Shown here one piece after another: positions 17,295-26,059 of a DNA stretch of 64,000 nt. Each line of letters opens with the position of its first letter. Within the stretch, counting starts at the first letter, position 1. The DNA comes from Candidatus Pelagisphaera phototrophica (GTDB taxonomy: Bacteria > Verrucomicrobiota > Verrucomicrobiia > Opitutales > Opitutaceae). Below the pieces are notes generated by a model that was given only the letters and a program-made list of their open reading frames with translations, was not told the DNA's origin and made no database searches. Where the stretch lies: NCBI RefSeq assembly GCF_014529625.1, contig NZ_CP076039.1:3720001-3784000 (forward strand), read 5' to 3'. The translations under genes and the position numbers were made by a program.

Positions 17295-17633
17295 ATGAGG
17301 GGTCGGAGTAGCATTACCTGGATTACCAACCTTTCTCTCGATGCTCCCCTAGTCGTCTTTGTTTGGCAACATGCTGTCTCAGTCCACTACTCTGTTACGC
17401 TAAACATGCACCATCGTGTCTTGGTGTTTCTCGCGGTATGGCTTGGATACACGGCCGACCGTTGGTTTGACGCTTCGAGACATAAGGAAAATGTCACTCA
17501 TCGACATGCTTTTCATGCTCTTCGCAGATGGACCCTTCTTTAGCTTTGACTGGTGATTCTAGGGCTATCGATAACCGTTTGTTTCCGACTGGCCACGGAT
17601 ATTGAAACGCATCTCCTTGCTACACTAGTCTAG
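17295..17633 (+). pseudogene. remnant of a UbiA-like membrane protein gene
   Basis: The frame starts 8 bases after the GNAT gene. Its first 82 codons resemble the N terminus of an Opitutae membrane protein related to UbiA prenyltransferases: SLDAPLVVFVWQ, then VLVFLAVWLGYTADRWFDA and RHAFHALRRW. It then meets TAG (17541) and TGA (17547), yet remains hydrophobic and family-like for about 27 more codons (LVILGLSITVCFRLATDIE) before another TAG at 17631. The rest of the expected protein of roughly 250 residues is missing. The family match is from memory and needs a search. Confidence 0.55.
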
Positions 17634-17712
17634 CCCGAGTCACTTAAATTAATCTCCAGAGGGACTCGATTAAAAGGTCTCGTGACCAGTACGATCAGAA
17701 GGAAGTCCCCAA

Positions 17713-19170
17713 CTAACGCAGATCACTGGGCAATGAGTCGTAGCGATTTTTCAGCGACTGAATCGTAGCTTTGAACTGTTCGCTAGAAAACCCAGCTCCC
17801 AAAGAGAGTTTTTCATTCCCCATCAAATTATCGACAAGGAGACAGTACCGACTATCTACCATAATTCCAAGAAGCTCACCCGTTTTGGAAAACACAAGAT
17901 CTCCTTTTGTAGGAGAGAAGTCCCCGAATATACGGCTAAAAATCTTTGATTGCATTCTGACATATCCGGGAGTTCGCGCATCAAGTTTGAATTCGACTTC
18001 ACCGTAGTAACTTCCTTTTTCGTCAATCAAAACGGCTTCGGAAAACTTGAAAGGATCCAGAGCTGTATAAAAAATTTCCCCCCCGAGAACACCCACTTGA
18101 TCATCCGTTAACGGGACACTCGCTATTCGTGGATCCAATGCCAGAAAAGTCAATTGCGAAGGATTGAGCCGGGCTACTCCACGATTCATTTCGATTTCCA
18201 GCTCTCTAAAGCCAAGCGAGCTATTGCTTGCCCCCAATGGTGTGCTGCTAAGGTGGGTCAAAGCGAATACGCTTTTCCCATCCGAAATCAATAGCGTCAT
18301 CGCCAAATTATCATCCTGGATCGATTCTCCTCGGTAAAACCGATTAGACTTAAATATGAGCGCGATTTTGTTCTCGTTAAACCGGGAGAACAGGATGTTC
18401 GCATTAATGGGTTGGCTTGAGCGAAACTCTTCCGTCAAATCCTGCGATCGCTCCGCCAACTGGGTGATACCCTCCGCCATTTGCGTTGTTTGAGCTTGAA
18501 GCTGCAGTCTTTCGGTTCTCTCCGCGACCACTTCGCTTTTCAATGTCTCTACACTTTCTGCCAGCATCTTTTTCTGCTCTTCAGTCACAGATACCTTGAT
18601 ACTCAATTCCTGTACTTTTGCCTCCGCTTCCTTGCGTTCAAGTTCCTCTCTGGCCAAGGCCGCAAGTTTCGCATCAATCTCCCTCTGCTTTTCTTCCAGC
18701 TCCGCTTGGAGCATACGGGCCTGGGCTTCCATTTGCTTCGATTTCAATTCGAGATCTTCGTAACTGTTTTCTAACGTTTCAATGGATTGCTTCGCTTTCA
18801 GCGCCTCCGCTTCGATCGCCATCTTCTCTTGGGCAAGCGTTTCCTCTCGTGTTTGGGCTTCCTGGATGCTGGTTTCCAAATCCATGATGGAAGATTCCTT
18901 TTCCTGCAGCTTTTGATCCCTCAATTCCAGCTCCTTTCGCACCTTGTCCGCTTCCGATTCCAATGTGTTTTGGATCGTCTTTTCTTCTTCCAAAGCCGAC
19001 GCTAGCGTATCCAGGAGGTCTTGCTCCATCATCGCCATCGCTGAAATGCTTTGGTCTGCCGTATCCTCGATGTCAGAGCTGCTACTCTCAGCCTCCTCCT
19101 CCCAGTTTACAAGGGAAAGCAGAGTGAGAAGCAGAAAATCGCAAAGTATCAATAGCAGAGTCTTGTTCAT
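17713..19170 (-). CDS. MotB/TolR-like coiled-coil protein with degenerate protease-like C-terminal domain
   Basis: The 485-residue protein begins with a single membrane helix, MNKTLLLILCDFLLLTLLSLV, with an Asp at residue 11 in the place where MotB, ExbD and TolR carry their ion-binding Asp. A long acidic coiled coil follows (about residues 50-260). A folded C-terminal domain (about 265-480) ends with PTKGDLVFSKTGELLGIMV, which resembles the GDSGGP region of trypsin-like proteases but without the catalytic Ser. The gene starts 13 bases after the TolQ/MotA-like gene. I read the two as one motor-like unit; the function is unknown. Confidence 0.65.
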   Translation of the reverse strand: MNKTLLLILCDFLLLTLLSLVNWEEEAESSSSDIEDTADQSISAMAMMEQDLLDTLASALEEEKTIQNTLESEADKVRKELELRDQKLQEKESSIMDLETSIQEAQTREETLAQEKMAIEAEALKAKQSIETLENSYEDLELKSKQMEAQARMLQAELEEKQREIDAKLAALAREELERKEAEAKVQELSIKVSVTEEQKKMLAESVETLKSEVVAERTERLQLQAQTTQMAEGITQLAERSQDLTEEFRSSQPINANILFSRFNENKIALIFKSNRFYRGESIQDDNLAMTLLISDGKSVFALTHLSSTPLGASNSSLGFRELEIEMNRGVARLNPSQLTFLALDPRIASVPLTDDQVGVLGGEIFYTALDPFKFSEAVLIDEKGSYYGEVEFKLDARTPGYVRMQSKIFSRIFGDFSPTKGDLVFSKTGELLGIMVDSRYCLLVDNLMGNEKLSLGAGFSSEQFKATIQSLKNRYDSLPSDLR

Positions 19171-19183
19171 AGGAACTATCCGT

Positions 19184-20893
19184 CTATGCCTTTAAGCTCA
19201 AAGACGCAATGCGCTCTTGGCTATCCATAATGAGCTTATTTTTATAGGGTCGCACCAATCGTATTTTCACAATGGCTACGCCTAGTATTCCAAAAAGATT
19301 CGACGAGTAAGCCGCGATTAGATTCGCTTCAATCAGCCCCAGCACTTGCAGGACCAAAGATATGCAGGTTCCCGCAATTCCAACGTAAAGACCCGAATCA
19401 AACAGATTCTCCTCGTTCTCCATCAACCTCAGCTTAACGAGCGAGTCGATATCCTCCCTTTCGATCTGCCTCACCTTTAACAAGCAAATAAGGAAAACCA
19501 ATATTTGCAGTATGAAAAAGAAAGACACAGATAGCAGTGTTGTAGGTTCCATGGATGTGGTAGGTTCAGTTTCGATAATTATAGTTTCGCCATTAACTTC
19601 AGCGAGTACCGGTAATACAAATTTAAAGGAGTAGCCTTGAGACGCGTCGCTCCTAGCCAAATGAGGCTCGCTAAGAACCACGAGAATGATAACCGAAACT
19701 AGCGACACAAACAATCTTTGCACAACGCTCAATAGAGGCGGGCTAGATTCCCGATAACTTCGAGTCAAAACGCTCGATCCCCAGAACGCTAACAAGGCCC
19801 CAAAAAAGAACAGAGAATATTTAAGAACTAAGGAGAAACCTGGATTCTGTAGGCTGAATCCAATCAAGTAGGATTTAAAAGAAGAAACCGCGGCTACACT
19901 TTTTGCACGCTCCAGGGGCAGTTTTTCTCGAACCAACATCTGCATAGCTCCCACCCCAAAGGAAACCGCCGATTCAAGTGCTTCAACCCCTTCATCCCCA
20001 TACAACCCCAAATAGTCCATGACCTGTTGGGGCGATTCTGCTACGGTCGAAGACACAAAAATGAGAGGGACCTTGTCGGATCTGCGATGAAAAGCGTACC
20101 TCAGTCGTGATATCGTATTCAAATCTTGAATTTTTTCGAAAAGCGACCTAAACTGACTCCAGTTTAGAGTTCGAGCTAGCGATAATGTATCGAGGAAAAA
20201 GTCTTCCACTGGAGCGACATCCCCTGAAGCCAGAGCCGAAGCTAAGCGACTTCTTAATTCCCGTTTAAGAGAAGGGGTCAATCGGTCTCCCTGAACCAGC
20301 AACCCTATAGATACAAGAGTCGATTCAAGCGGTTTTCCGGAAACGCTCGAAACCGGGAACAGTCGCTTATAAGTACTCAATTCACCTGCATCCAAAAGAG
20401 ATTTGACTGTAGAATCTCGGGAATTCTCGAGCAACCCAACGAGAGACCTACGGCAAGCATTGGACAACCCAACTCCTAGAATTCCAGGCTGAGCCGAGTA
20501 ATCAGACAAGGGTATATCTTTTAGGGCTGCATCCAAGAAAGGATCCCAAACTCCCCAGCGGTACAATACAGGGCTCTCCTCTTTCGCTTGGCTCAGAATC
20601 TCGTCGAGCACCTCCCATTCGGCTGCCAGATTCAATTTCGCCACCTCAAGGTTCATTTCAGCGATTCCGTAATTCTCTTCTTCGATGGCTGTCTGGGCCA
20701 AATCAACAAAGGACTCTGATCGGGCTCCCGCCTCAGACAGTATTGAGCGAGGTATTGACTTGAATCTCGAAGGAATCATCCAGCCCACTCCAATAATCGA
20801 TAGACCCAAGACCAGCAAAACAAGGTGTCCTAAGATCTTCCCGCGATTACTGTAATTTAGGAGCGTCATTAATAATATCGCCAATTCTCCCAT
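19184..20893 (-). CDS. TolQ/MotA-like membrane protein with large extracytoplasmic domain
   Basis: The 569-residue protein has one N-terminal membrane helix (about 22-42) and a helical soluble domain of about 280 residues. The C-terminal part has five hydrophobic segments. The last two (GLYVGIAGTCISLVLQVLGL and LIAAYSSNLFGILGVAIVKI, followed by RPYKNKL) match the paired helices of the TolQ/ExbB/MotA family, where they form the ion channel with the TolR/MotB Asp helix. It is transcribed directly before the MotB-like gene and divergently from def. The soluble domain (about residues 45-330) is not recognised. Confidence 0.65.
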   Translation of the reverse strand: MGELAILLMTLLNYSNRGKILGHLVLLVLGLSIIGVGWMIPSRFKSIPRSILSEAGARSESFVDLAQTAIEEENYGIAEMNLEVAKLNLAAEWEVLDEILSQAKEESPVLYRWGVWDPFLDAALKDIPLSDYSAQPGILGVGLSNACRRSLVGLLENSRDSTVKSLLDAGELSTYKRLFPVSSVSGKPLESTLVSIGLLVQGDRLTPSLKRELRSRLASALASGDVAPVEDFFLDTLSLARTLNWSQFRSLFEKIQDLNTISRLRYAFHRRSDKVPLIFVSSTVAESPQQVMDYLGLYGDEGVEALESAVSFGVGAMQMLVREKLPLERAKSVAAVSSFKSYLIGFSLQNPGFSLVLKYSLFFFGALLAFWGSSVLTRSYRESSPPLLSVVQRLFVSLVSVIILVVLSEPHLARSDASQGYSFKFVLPVLAEVNGETIIIETEPTTSMEPTTLLSVSFFFILQILVFLICLLKVRQIEREDIDSLVKLRLMENEENLFDSGLYVGIAGTCISLVLQVLGLIEANLIAAYSSNLFGILGVAIVKIRLVRPYKNKLIMDSQERIASLSLKA

Positions 20894-20949
20894 CGAAAGA
20901 ATTTGCTCTAACCTTGGTTGGAGTTTTGCCTAGGTCAAATCGAAGACCT

Positions 20950-21522
20950 ATGACCCTGGAAATTGTTCACTACGGAGAAGAGGTTCTCCATCAAAAAGGC
21001 GTGCCCGTTACGCTTTTTGACGAATCTCTAAAAACATTGTTCGACCAAATGGTCGAAACTTGCATTGAAGCTGAAGGTATCGGCCTCGCCGCCCAGCAGA
21101 TCGGCAAAGCCCTCATGTTTTGTGTAGTCGACCTGCGGGGTTTGGAAATCGACTTCGAATACACGCTTGATGGAACCAAACCTCCTCTTGAGCTCTTTAA
21201 TCCGATTGGTCTGTGCAATCCCACAATTAACGTAATCGATTCTTCTAAAACCGTTTACGAGGAAGGATGTCTGTCATTCCCAGATATCCGAGGAGAAGTG
21301 GAAAGACCCGACTGGATCCAGTGCGACTATCAGGATATTCATGGGGGCTCTCACACACTGAGATGCAATGGCCTTCTGGGTCGCTGCATGCAGCACGAAG
21401 TGGATCACCTTAATGGCATCCTTTTTACCGACCGCATGAAGAAAAAAGTGTTTAAGAAGATACAGTCTGCGGTGATCGAAATTCGGGCCCAAACCCTCCA
21501 GAGAAACCGTTCACAAACCTGA
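20950..21522 (+). CDS. def: peptide deformylase
   Basis: This enzyme removes the formyl group from new proteins using a metal ion. All three motifs are present: GIGLAAQQIG (motif 1), EEGCLSFP (motif 2, Cys metal ligand) and QHEVDHLNGILF (motif 3, HExxH-type). I choose the ATG at 20950 (MTLEIVHYGEEVLHQKG), giving 190 residues. A longer frame from a TTG at 20914 adds residues not seen in the family. It is divergent from the TolQ-like gene and convergent with the PhoH gene. Confidence 0.96.
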   Translation: MTLEIVHYGEEVLHQKGVPVTLFDESLKTLFDQMVETCIEAEGIGLAAQQIGKALMFCVVDLRGLEIDFEYTLDGTKPPLELFNPIGLCNPTINVIDSSKTVYEEGCLSFPDIRGEVERPDWIQCDYQDIHGGSHTLRCNGLLGRCMQHEVDHLNGILFTDRMKKKVFKKIQSAVIEIRAQTLQRNRSQT

Positions 21523-21536
21523 TACTAGTTCCGGAG

Positions 21537-23027
21537 CTACAACAGATCCGCCGCTAATTCTGCGAGAGGCGAACGCTCTCCCTTTGTCAACTGGACATGG
21601 GCGAAAATCGCCTGGCCTCTCATTCGATTAGCACAATAAACGAGCCCATTGCTGCGCGAGTCCACGTATGGATTGTCGATTTGGGCCGGATCTCCTATCA
21701 GAACGATTTTCGATCCTTCCGATATGCGAGTGATTACCGTCTTCACCTCATGAGGGGTCAATTGCTGTGCTTCATCGAGAATGAAGAAACGCCTAGCGAT
21801 TGAACGACCCCGGATAAAGCATAGCGCCTCAATTTCCACTAAACCGGTATCGAGAAGTTTCTGGTAGGGCTTTTGGACCGGATCTCGACCACGCGGGGAC
21901 TCCTTGCCATTCTTGCGCTGGCGCTTGTTCTCAAACTGAGGCTCTTTAGGCTGTTTTGAGGGAATCAAAACCTCCAAGGCGTCGTAGTAAGGCTGAAGCC
22001 AAGGATTCATCTTCTCTTCCAAGGATCCTGGCAAAAATCCAATTTCCTTTCCTACTCCAATCACTGGACGAGAAATGGAGAGCCCGTCATATTGGCTATT
22101 TGGGGAGACGATTTGCTGAATTGCGGCGACCGTGGAAAGCAACGTTTTTCCTGTTCCCGCCTTACCGTAACAGGTAATCAGAGAAATCGAGTCGTCCATC
22201 AGCGCGTCTAGAAAAAACTGCTGCTCCAAGTTTCGGGCCCGGATGGGAATCCCTCCTGGAGCTTTCAGCATATTCGGAACTGAAAGCTTTCGGAGGACCT
22301 TTTCACTATACAAGCGGGCTGGCATCGTCTTGCCTTCCTCCGTGAACAACAAAACATACTCATTAAGCACCAATTTTTTCGCGACTTCTTCGGATAGCCC
22401 AAATTCACCCTCGGAAGCAAACCTCTGAAGATCATATTTGGAAACAGGAATGCGGTGATAACTCTGCTCATCGGGTTCCTCCGCAGCTTTATCATTGAGG
22501 TAGTCCTCCGACTCGAGACCCACTGCCCGGGCTTTGAGCTGCATGTTGATGTCCTTTGTCACCAATATGGCTGGAGGAGGAAAATTCTCCTGAACAAAAA
22601 GAGCCGTCGCGATGATCCGGTTATCCTTTTTCTCAAAATTCAGAATAGATCCAAGAGAAGCAATCCTGGCGGGAACTTTTGCGGTGCCTTGTAGGTACTT
22701 GTTGATGACAACAGACAAGGTGCCTCCACTATCCAAAGCAACCCCTTCGAGCATTGCTCTCGAATCAGGAAGCAGTTCCCTCAGCATACGATGAACGCGG
22801 CGAGCATTCCGTCCTCGTTCACTCGATTGCTCCATTTTTATAGCGTCCAACTCCTCCAGAGTTTCAATCGGGATAACTAGGTTGTTGTCATCGAATTTGA
22901 ACAAACAGTGGGGATCGTGAAGCAAAACGTTTGTATCGAGAACATAGGTTTTTGCTTTTTCCCCTTTCTTCAGGCAAGATTCGTGCCTAGTGGCACCGGA
23001 TGACGATTCAAGCATGTAGGTACTCAT
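21537..23027 (-). CDS. PIN-domain PhoH-like ATPase
   Basis: The 496-residue protein fuses an N-terminal PIN nuclease domain (TYVLDTNVLLHDP with the acidic site, about residues 28-170) to a PhoH helicase-like ATPase. Walker A is CYGKAGTGKTLLSTV at about 285, and the Walker B-like motif is FFILDEAQQLTPHEVKTVITR, followed by GDPAQIDNPYVD. PIN-PhoH proteins (PhoH2 type) unwind and cleave RNA and are often linked to toxin-antitoxin-like roles; here no antitoxin gene is adjacent. It converges on def. Confidence 0.92.
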   Translation of the reverse strand: MSTYMLESSSGATRHESCLKKGEKAKTYVLDTNVLLHDPHCLFKFDDNNLVIPIETLEELDAIKMEQSSERGRNARRVHRMLRELLPDSRAMLEGVALDSGGTLSVVINKYLQGTAKVPARIASLGSILNFEKKDNRIIATALFVQENFPPPAILVTKDINMQLKARAVGLESEDYLNDKAAEEPDEQSYHRIPVSKYDLQRFASEGEFGLSEEVAKKLVLNEYVLLFTEEGKTMPARLYSEKVLRKLSVPNMLKAPGGIPIRARNLEQQFFLDALMDDSISLITCYGKAGTGKTLLSTVAAIQQIVSPNSQYDGLSISRPVIGVGKEIGFLPGSLEEKMNPWLQPYYDALEVLIPSKQPKEPQFENKRQRKNGKESPRGRDPVQKPYQKLLDTGLVEIEALCFIRGRSIARRFFILDEAQQLTPHEVKTVITRISEGSKIVLIGDPAQIDNPYVDSRSNGLVYCANRMRGQAIFAHVQLTKGERSPLAELAADLL

Positions 23028-23190
23028 GTACTACATTGTTCTGAAATGTCTACTCGTCTTTTAAACGTTTACGCAAAAAGGAGGCGGACTGCCTACCCCT
23101 AAACAGCCCACCATTGTTTTCTTTGTTCCCCAATATTCCGCTGAACGGAACTTGATATTTACAGAGGTTTACGGATCGGCCCTGGCAAAC

Positions 23191-23301
23191 TCAAGCAAAT
23201 GTTAGATGAAATAATAGCACTGCCCACATAATAAAAGCTCCACTAATGCCAACGATAACGTTCCCAAATCCCAGTATCCAAGTTAAACGGCTATCCCTCA
23301 A
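23191..23301 (-). CDS. candidate small membrane protein overlapping the upstream gene
   Basis: A 36-codon frame starts with TTG at 23301, inside the last codons of the 148-residue gene, and ends at TGA 23193-23191. It encodes one clear hydrophobic helix (WILGFGNVIVGISGAF) followed by IMWAVLLFHLTFA. The composition and the position (stop-start overlap with the previous gene) suggest translational coupling. It could instead be chance hydrophobicity; no homologue is known to me. Confidence 0.35.
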   Translation of the reverse strand: MRDSRLTWILGFGNVIVGISGAFIMWAVLLFHLTFA

Positions 23302-23737
23302 AACCGAACTCTTGCAAAAACGCGTCCACGCCGTCTGCAAGTGTCAAAAGTCCACTAGAAGCGCTTAAATCCACTGCTGCGCAAGACAGATAGCCCAATA
23401 ATAGATCCAAGGTAGAAGAGCGGTTCTGCTTGATTAAAAACTGAAGCGTCCGCTCTAGCCCCATCAGCCACTCATCTGTTGAATAACTCGTTTCTGCGGA
23501 GCATTGCTCGACTCTTTCAACGAAAGAAAGCTGATCCGGGGGGCCAACTTTTCCAGTCGACTCGGTAAGCTTTAGAAGGCTCGAAGCGGCCTCAAAAGAA
23601 TTCAAAATAAACACTACTGAACGTTCGTCCAGACCGGATTCGACCGCTTGTTCTGTGGCATGCATCCAAGCCTGGTGAAGAGAGACGACCTTTCCCGACT
23701 TTTTCTCTACCTCACTTTTTAGTCTCGCTGACAACAC
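23291..23737 (-). CDS. uncharacterised 148-residue protein
   Basis: I do not recognise this protein. It is predicted to be soluble and mostly helical, without signal peptide or membrane segment. Blocks such as LHQAWMHATEQAVESGLDERSVVFILNSF and DEWLMGLERTLQFLIKQ suggest a folded helical bundle. It lies 78 bases after the large acidic membrane protein on the same strand and overlaps a candidate small membrane peptide at its 3' end, so the three may form an operon ahead of the PhoH gene. Confidence 0.6.
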   Translation of the reverse strand: MLSARLKSEVEKKSGKVVSLHQAWMHATEQAVESGLDERSVVFILNSFEAASSLLKLTESTGKVGPPDQLSFVERVEQCSAETSYSTDEWLMGLERTLQFLIKQNRSSTLDLLLGYLSCAAVDLSASSGLLTLADGVDAFLQEFGFEG

Positions 23738-23815
23738 AAGGCTCTAGCGATTAACAGCACTGCACTGGCAGTCAATAAAGGATGCCCACAATCGATGAAA
23801 CTCCTTCCGAGAAAA

Positions 23816-25927
23816 CTAAAGGCTGCGAATTAGCCTTAGCGACAGTTCGTCCGCATCTCCCTCCATTCGGTAACCATCCGTCTCTAGCGTTATCCTCGAT
23901 ACCGTGCCGGGATTGAAGAATGTAGGAACTTCATCCAAAGAAGTCTGCCCCGAAAAAGCGATCGTCGTCAAATCGAGTCTTCCCTGAATTCCTTGTTCGT
24001 TCTCTACAACATCATAAAACCCCGTGAAATGCTTTGTCGAGGACTCTTCCTTTTCAAGTCTCAACACTCCTTTTATCACTTCCCCATCGTTGCGGGTTTC
24101 GGTTATTATCAATGATACCTCGCTCGCATCAGCACCCTCGTCGTCAGCGATAACCATCCCTTTGAAATACGACCCTTGCGACAGTAACATTTTCAGATCC
24201 TGCCTTTCCTCTTTGGCTTGCTCTTCGGCCTCATCCAACATCGCGAGATACTCTTTTTCCGCAATTGTGACCTTGTTCAAAAAATCCAACCCAGTCTTTT
24301 CATAGGCTCTAAATGAGATCACAAATCGATTAGAGCTGATGTCCATTGCTCTCTCTCCAAAAAACGCCTTGGGGCGTCCCCGAGACCAGGCGAAACCATG
24401 CTCGCCCTGTCTCATCCTCATTCCCGAAATATCCCAATTCGAGTCCGTACTGCTCTTAAGCAATCGGTAGGAAACACTGAAGGGAAATAACGCCCCCTTC
24501 GACGCAGAATGCCTATAGAGGCCATTCCATCTTTTTGGCGGAATTGAGATATCATCGCGACCGATCAATTTCATATTCTTCGCAGCTTCGGTTAGCTCAT
24601 CTAAGTCAAACGGGAGTTTTGAATAAAGAACTGCGTCGTCGACAGCTTGGTAAAGATCGACTTTCAGTTGTGCCCCAATTTGAACCTCTACGAGCAACTC
24701 ACGATCCGAAACCCGCTTAATTTCATTCTCCATCCAAGCCATCTCGTAGGGAGAATCCGGACCGAGTTGATCGAAGAGCTCGTTAGTCGCCCTTCCAATG
24801 CTGCGACTTAGGGAACTTCCTTTTGTATCACCGTGTACCGCCCATTCGAAAAACTCGTTCTTGAAGCTAAAAGCGGTCAGGCCAATCCCAAGAACCGCCA
24901 AGGCAGCGGCAAATGGCAGCGATCGAATTACTGTCTTTAGAAAGCCATTTTGGGAGTATGACTGGCACTCACCTGGTTCGTCAGAGGAGATACCTGAGAG
25001 ATTGCCTAAAATTTCATTTTCGGAGTCATCTTGGATCGAAACAAGAAGATCATTATCTTCTTCATCGTCCATGAGGAATGAATCGTCTTCATCCAGTAAA
25101 GAGTCTTCCTCGCCCTTTTCTTCGACTGGATCATCCCGAGCAGGATCAACCGGCTGGACTTTTTCCTCAACTACCGAGGCCGTAATCAGAGCTTCTTCCG
25201 GCGTCTCTTCTTTCTTATTAAGCTCGATTTTTTCCGCTGGGAATTCTTCTGATTCACTTGGATCTTCCTGTTCCTCCTCTTCTTCTATTTCGAGAGCACC
25301 ACCATTCCCCCCTGAAAGCTCCCTCTCAATTTCTTCATCCTCCAGAGCTACGGGAGCCGGAGTTGGAGGAGGCAGGTCTCCCGCACGTTCCCCAATATTG
25401 GCACGTCCTTTTGTTTCGGCCTCATCAACTTTTTCGCTCGCTTCCTGCATCAACGATCGCGGATCTGGCATAGCGAGCAGCTCACAATCATCAGATACGT
25501 CGGTTCGTGGCTTCGATTCCACATCTCCGTCCGGCTCGCTCATCAGTGGTTGAGGATCGGGCTTTGCCATCAGAACGTCTTGGTCCGCGTCAGATTGAGT
25601 CTCCGAATCCAATTCGATCTCAGGCAGTTCCGTATATCCTCCATTCAGGATGCTTCCCGCTTTCATGAGGAGATCATCGGCAGCGGATATCTGCGGTTCC
25701 TCAAAATCGGCATTCTGGTCTTTCCCATCCTTTTCAAGTCCCTTGGCAGGCTCAATTTCCTCTGCGTCAGAATCGTCAATCTCTATAGAGTTCAGCATTT
25801 CATCCACTTCGCATTGAAATGACCCACTACCAACTGCACTGCTTCCAACATCGGAAGCAGCCTCACTTTCGAGATTAGAAGAATTAGATTCCTCCTTCTC
25901 GGGACGTTCGGATTCTGGTGGGACCAT
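23816..25927 (-). CDS. acidic single-pass membrane protein of unknown function
   Basis: The 703-residue protein has a highly acidic, low-complexity N-terminal region of about 330 residues. It includes repeated short motifs (AKPDPQPLMSE and AMPDPRSLMQE) and a Pro/Glu stretch. One membrane helix follows (about 333-353, SLPFAAALAVLGIGLTAFSF), then a C-terminal domain of about 350 residues with WNGLYRHSASKGALFPF and strand-rich segments near the end (FTGFYDVVENEQGIQG). The N terminus is probably cytoplasmic and the C-terminal domain periplasmic. I know no family for it. It is divergent from slyX with a spacer of about 130 bases. Confidence 0.65.
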   Translation of the reverse strand: MVPPESERPEKEESNSSNLESEAASDVGSSAVGSGSFQCEVDEMLNSIEIDDSDAEEIEPAKGLEKDGKDQNADFEEPQISAADDLLMKAGSILNGGYTELPEIELDSETQSDADQDVLMAKPDPQPLMSEPDGDVESKPRTDVSDDCELLAMPDPRSLMQEASEKVDEAETKGRANIGERAGDLPPPTPAPVALEDEEIERELSGGNGGALEIEEEEEQEDPSESEEFPAEKIELNKKEETPEEALITASVVEEKVQPVDPARDDPVEEKGEEDSLLDEDDSFLMDDEEDNDLLVSIQDDSENEILGNLSGISSDEPGECQSYSQNGFLKTVIRSLPFAAALAVLGIGLTAFSFKNEFFEWAVHGDTKGSSLSRSIGRATNELFDQLGPDSPYEMAWMENEIKRVSDRELLVEVQIGAQLKVDLYQAVDDAVLYSKLPFDLDELTEAAKNMKLIGRDDISIPPKRWNGLYRHSASKGALFPFSVSYRLLKSSTDSNWDISGMRMRQGEHGFAWSRGRPKAFFGERAMDISSNRFVISFRAYEKTGLDFLNKVTIAEKEYLAMLDEAEEQAKEERQDLKMLLSQGSYFKGMVIADDEGADASEVSLIITETRNDGEVIKGVLRLEKEESSTKHFTGFYDVVENEQGIQGRLDLTTIAFSGQTSLDEVPTFFNPGTVSRITLETDGYRMEGDADELSLRLIRSL

Positions 25928-26059
25928 ATAAGGTTTTGCTTATACCGCCAATTCGCGATTCAACAGACTTGTCACTTAACCTTATCGGTTCAAGTTGAAG
26001 AGGCCTAAATGCCTCGTAGAGGATTAACTCGGATCAATATGCTTCTAAAACCATTGGAA

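Noticed and set aside
21537-23027. PIN-PhoH gene as part of a toxin-antitoxin pair
   Set aside because: No small antitoxin gene lies directly upstream; the nearest frame is the candidate small membrane peptide.
24798-25553. 251-codon plus-strand frame rich in Ser
   Set aside because: It is the antisense shadow of the acidic, Glu/Asp-rich coding region of the 703-residue protein.
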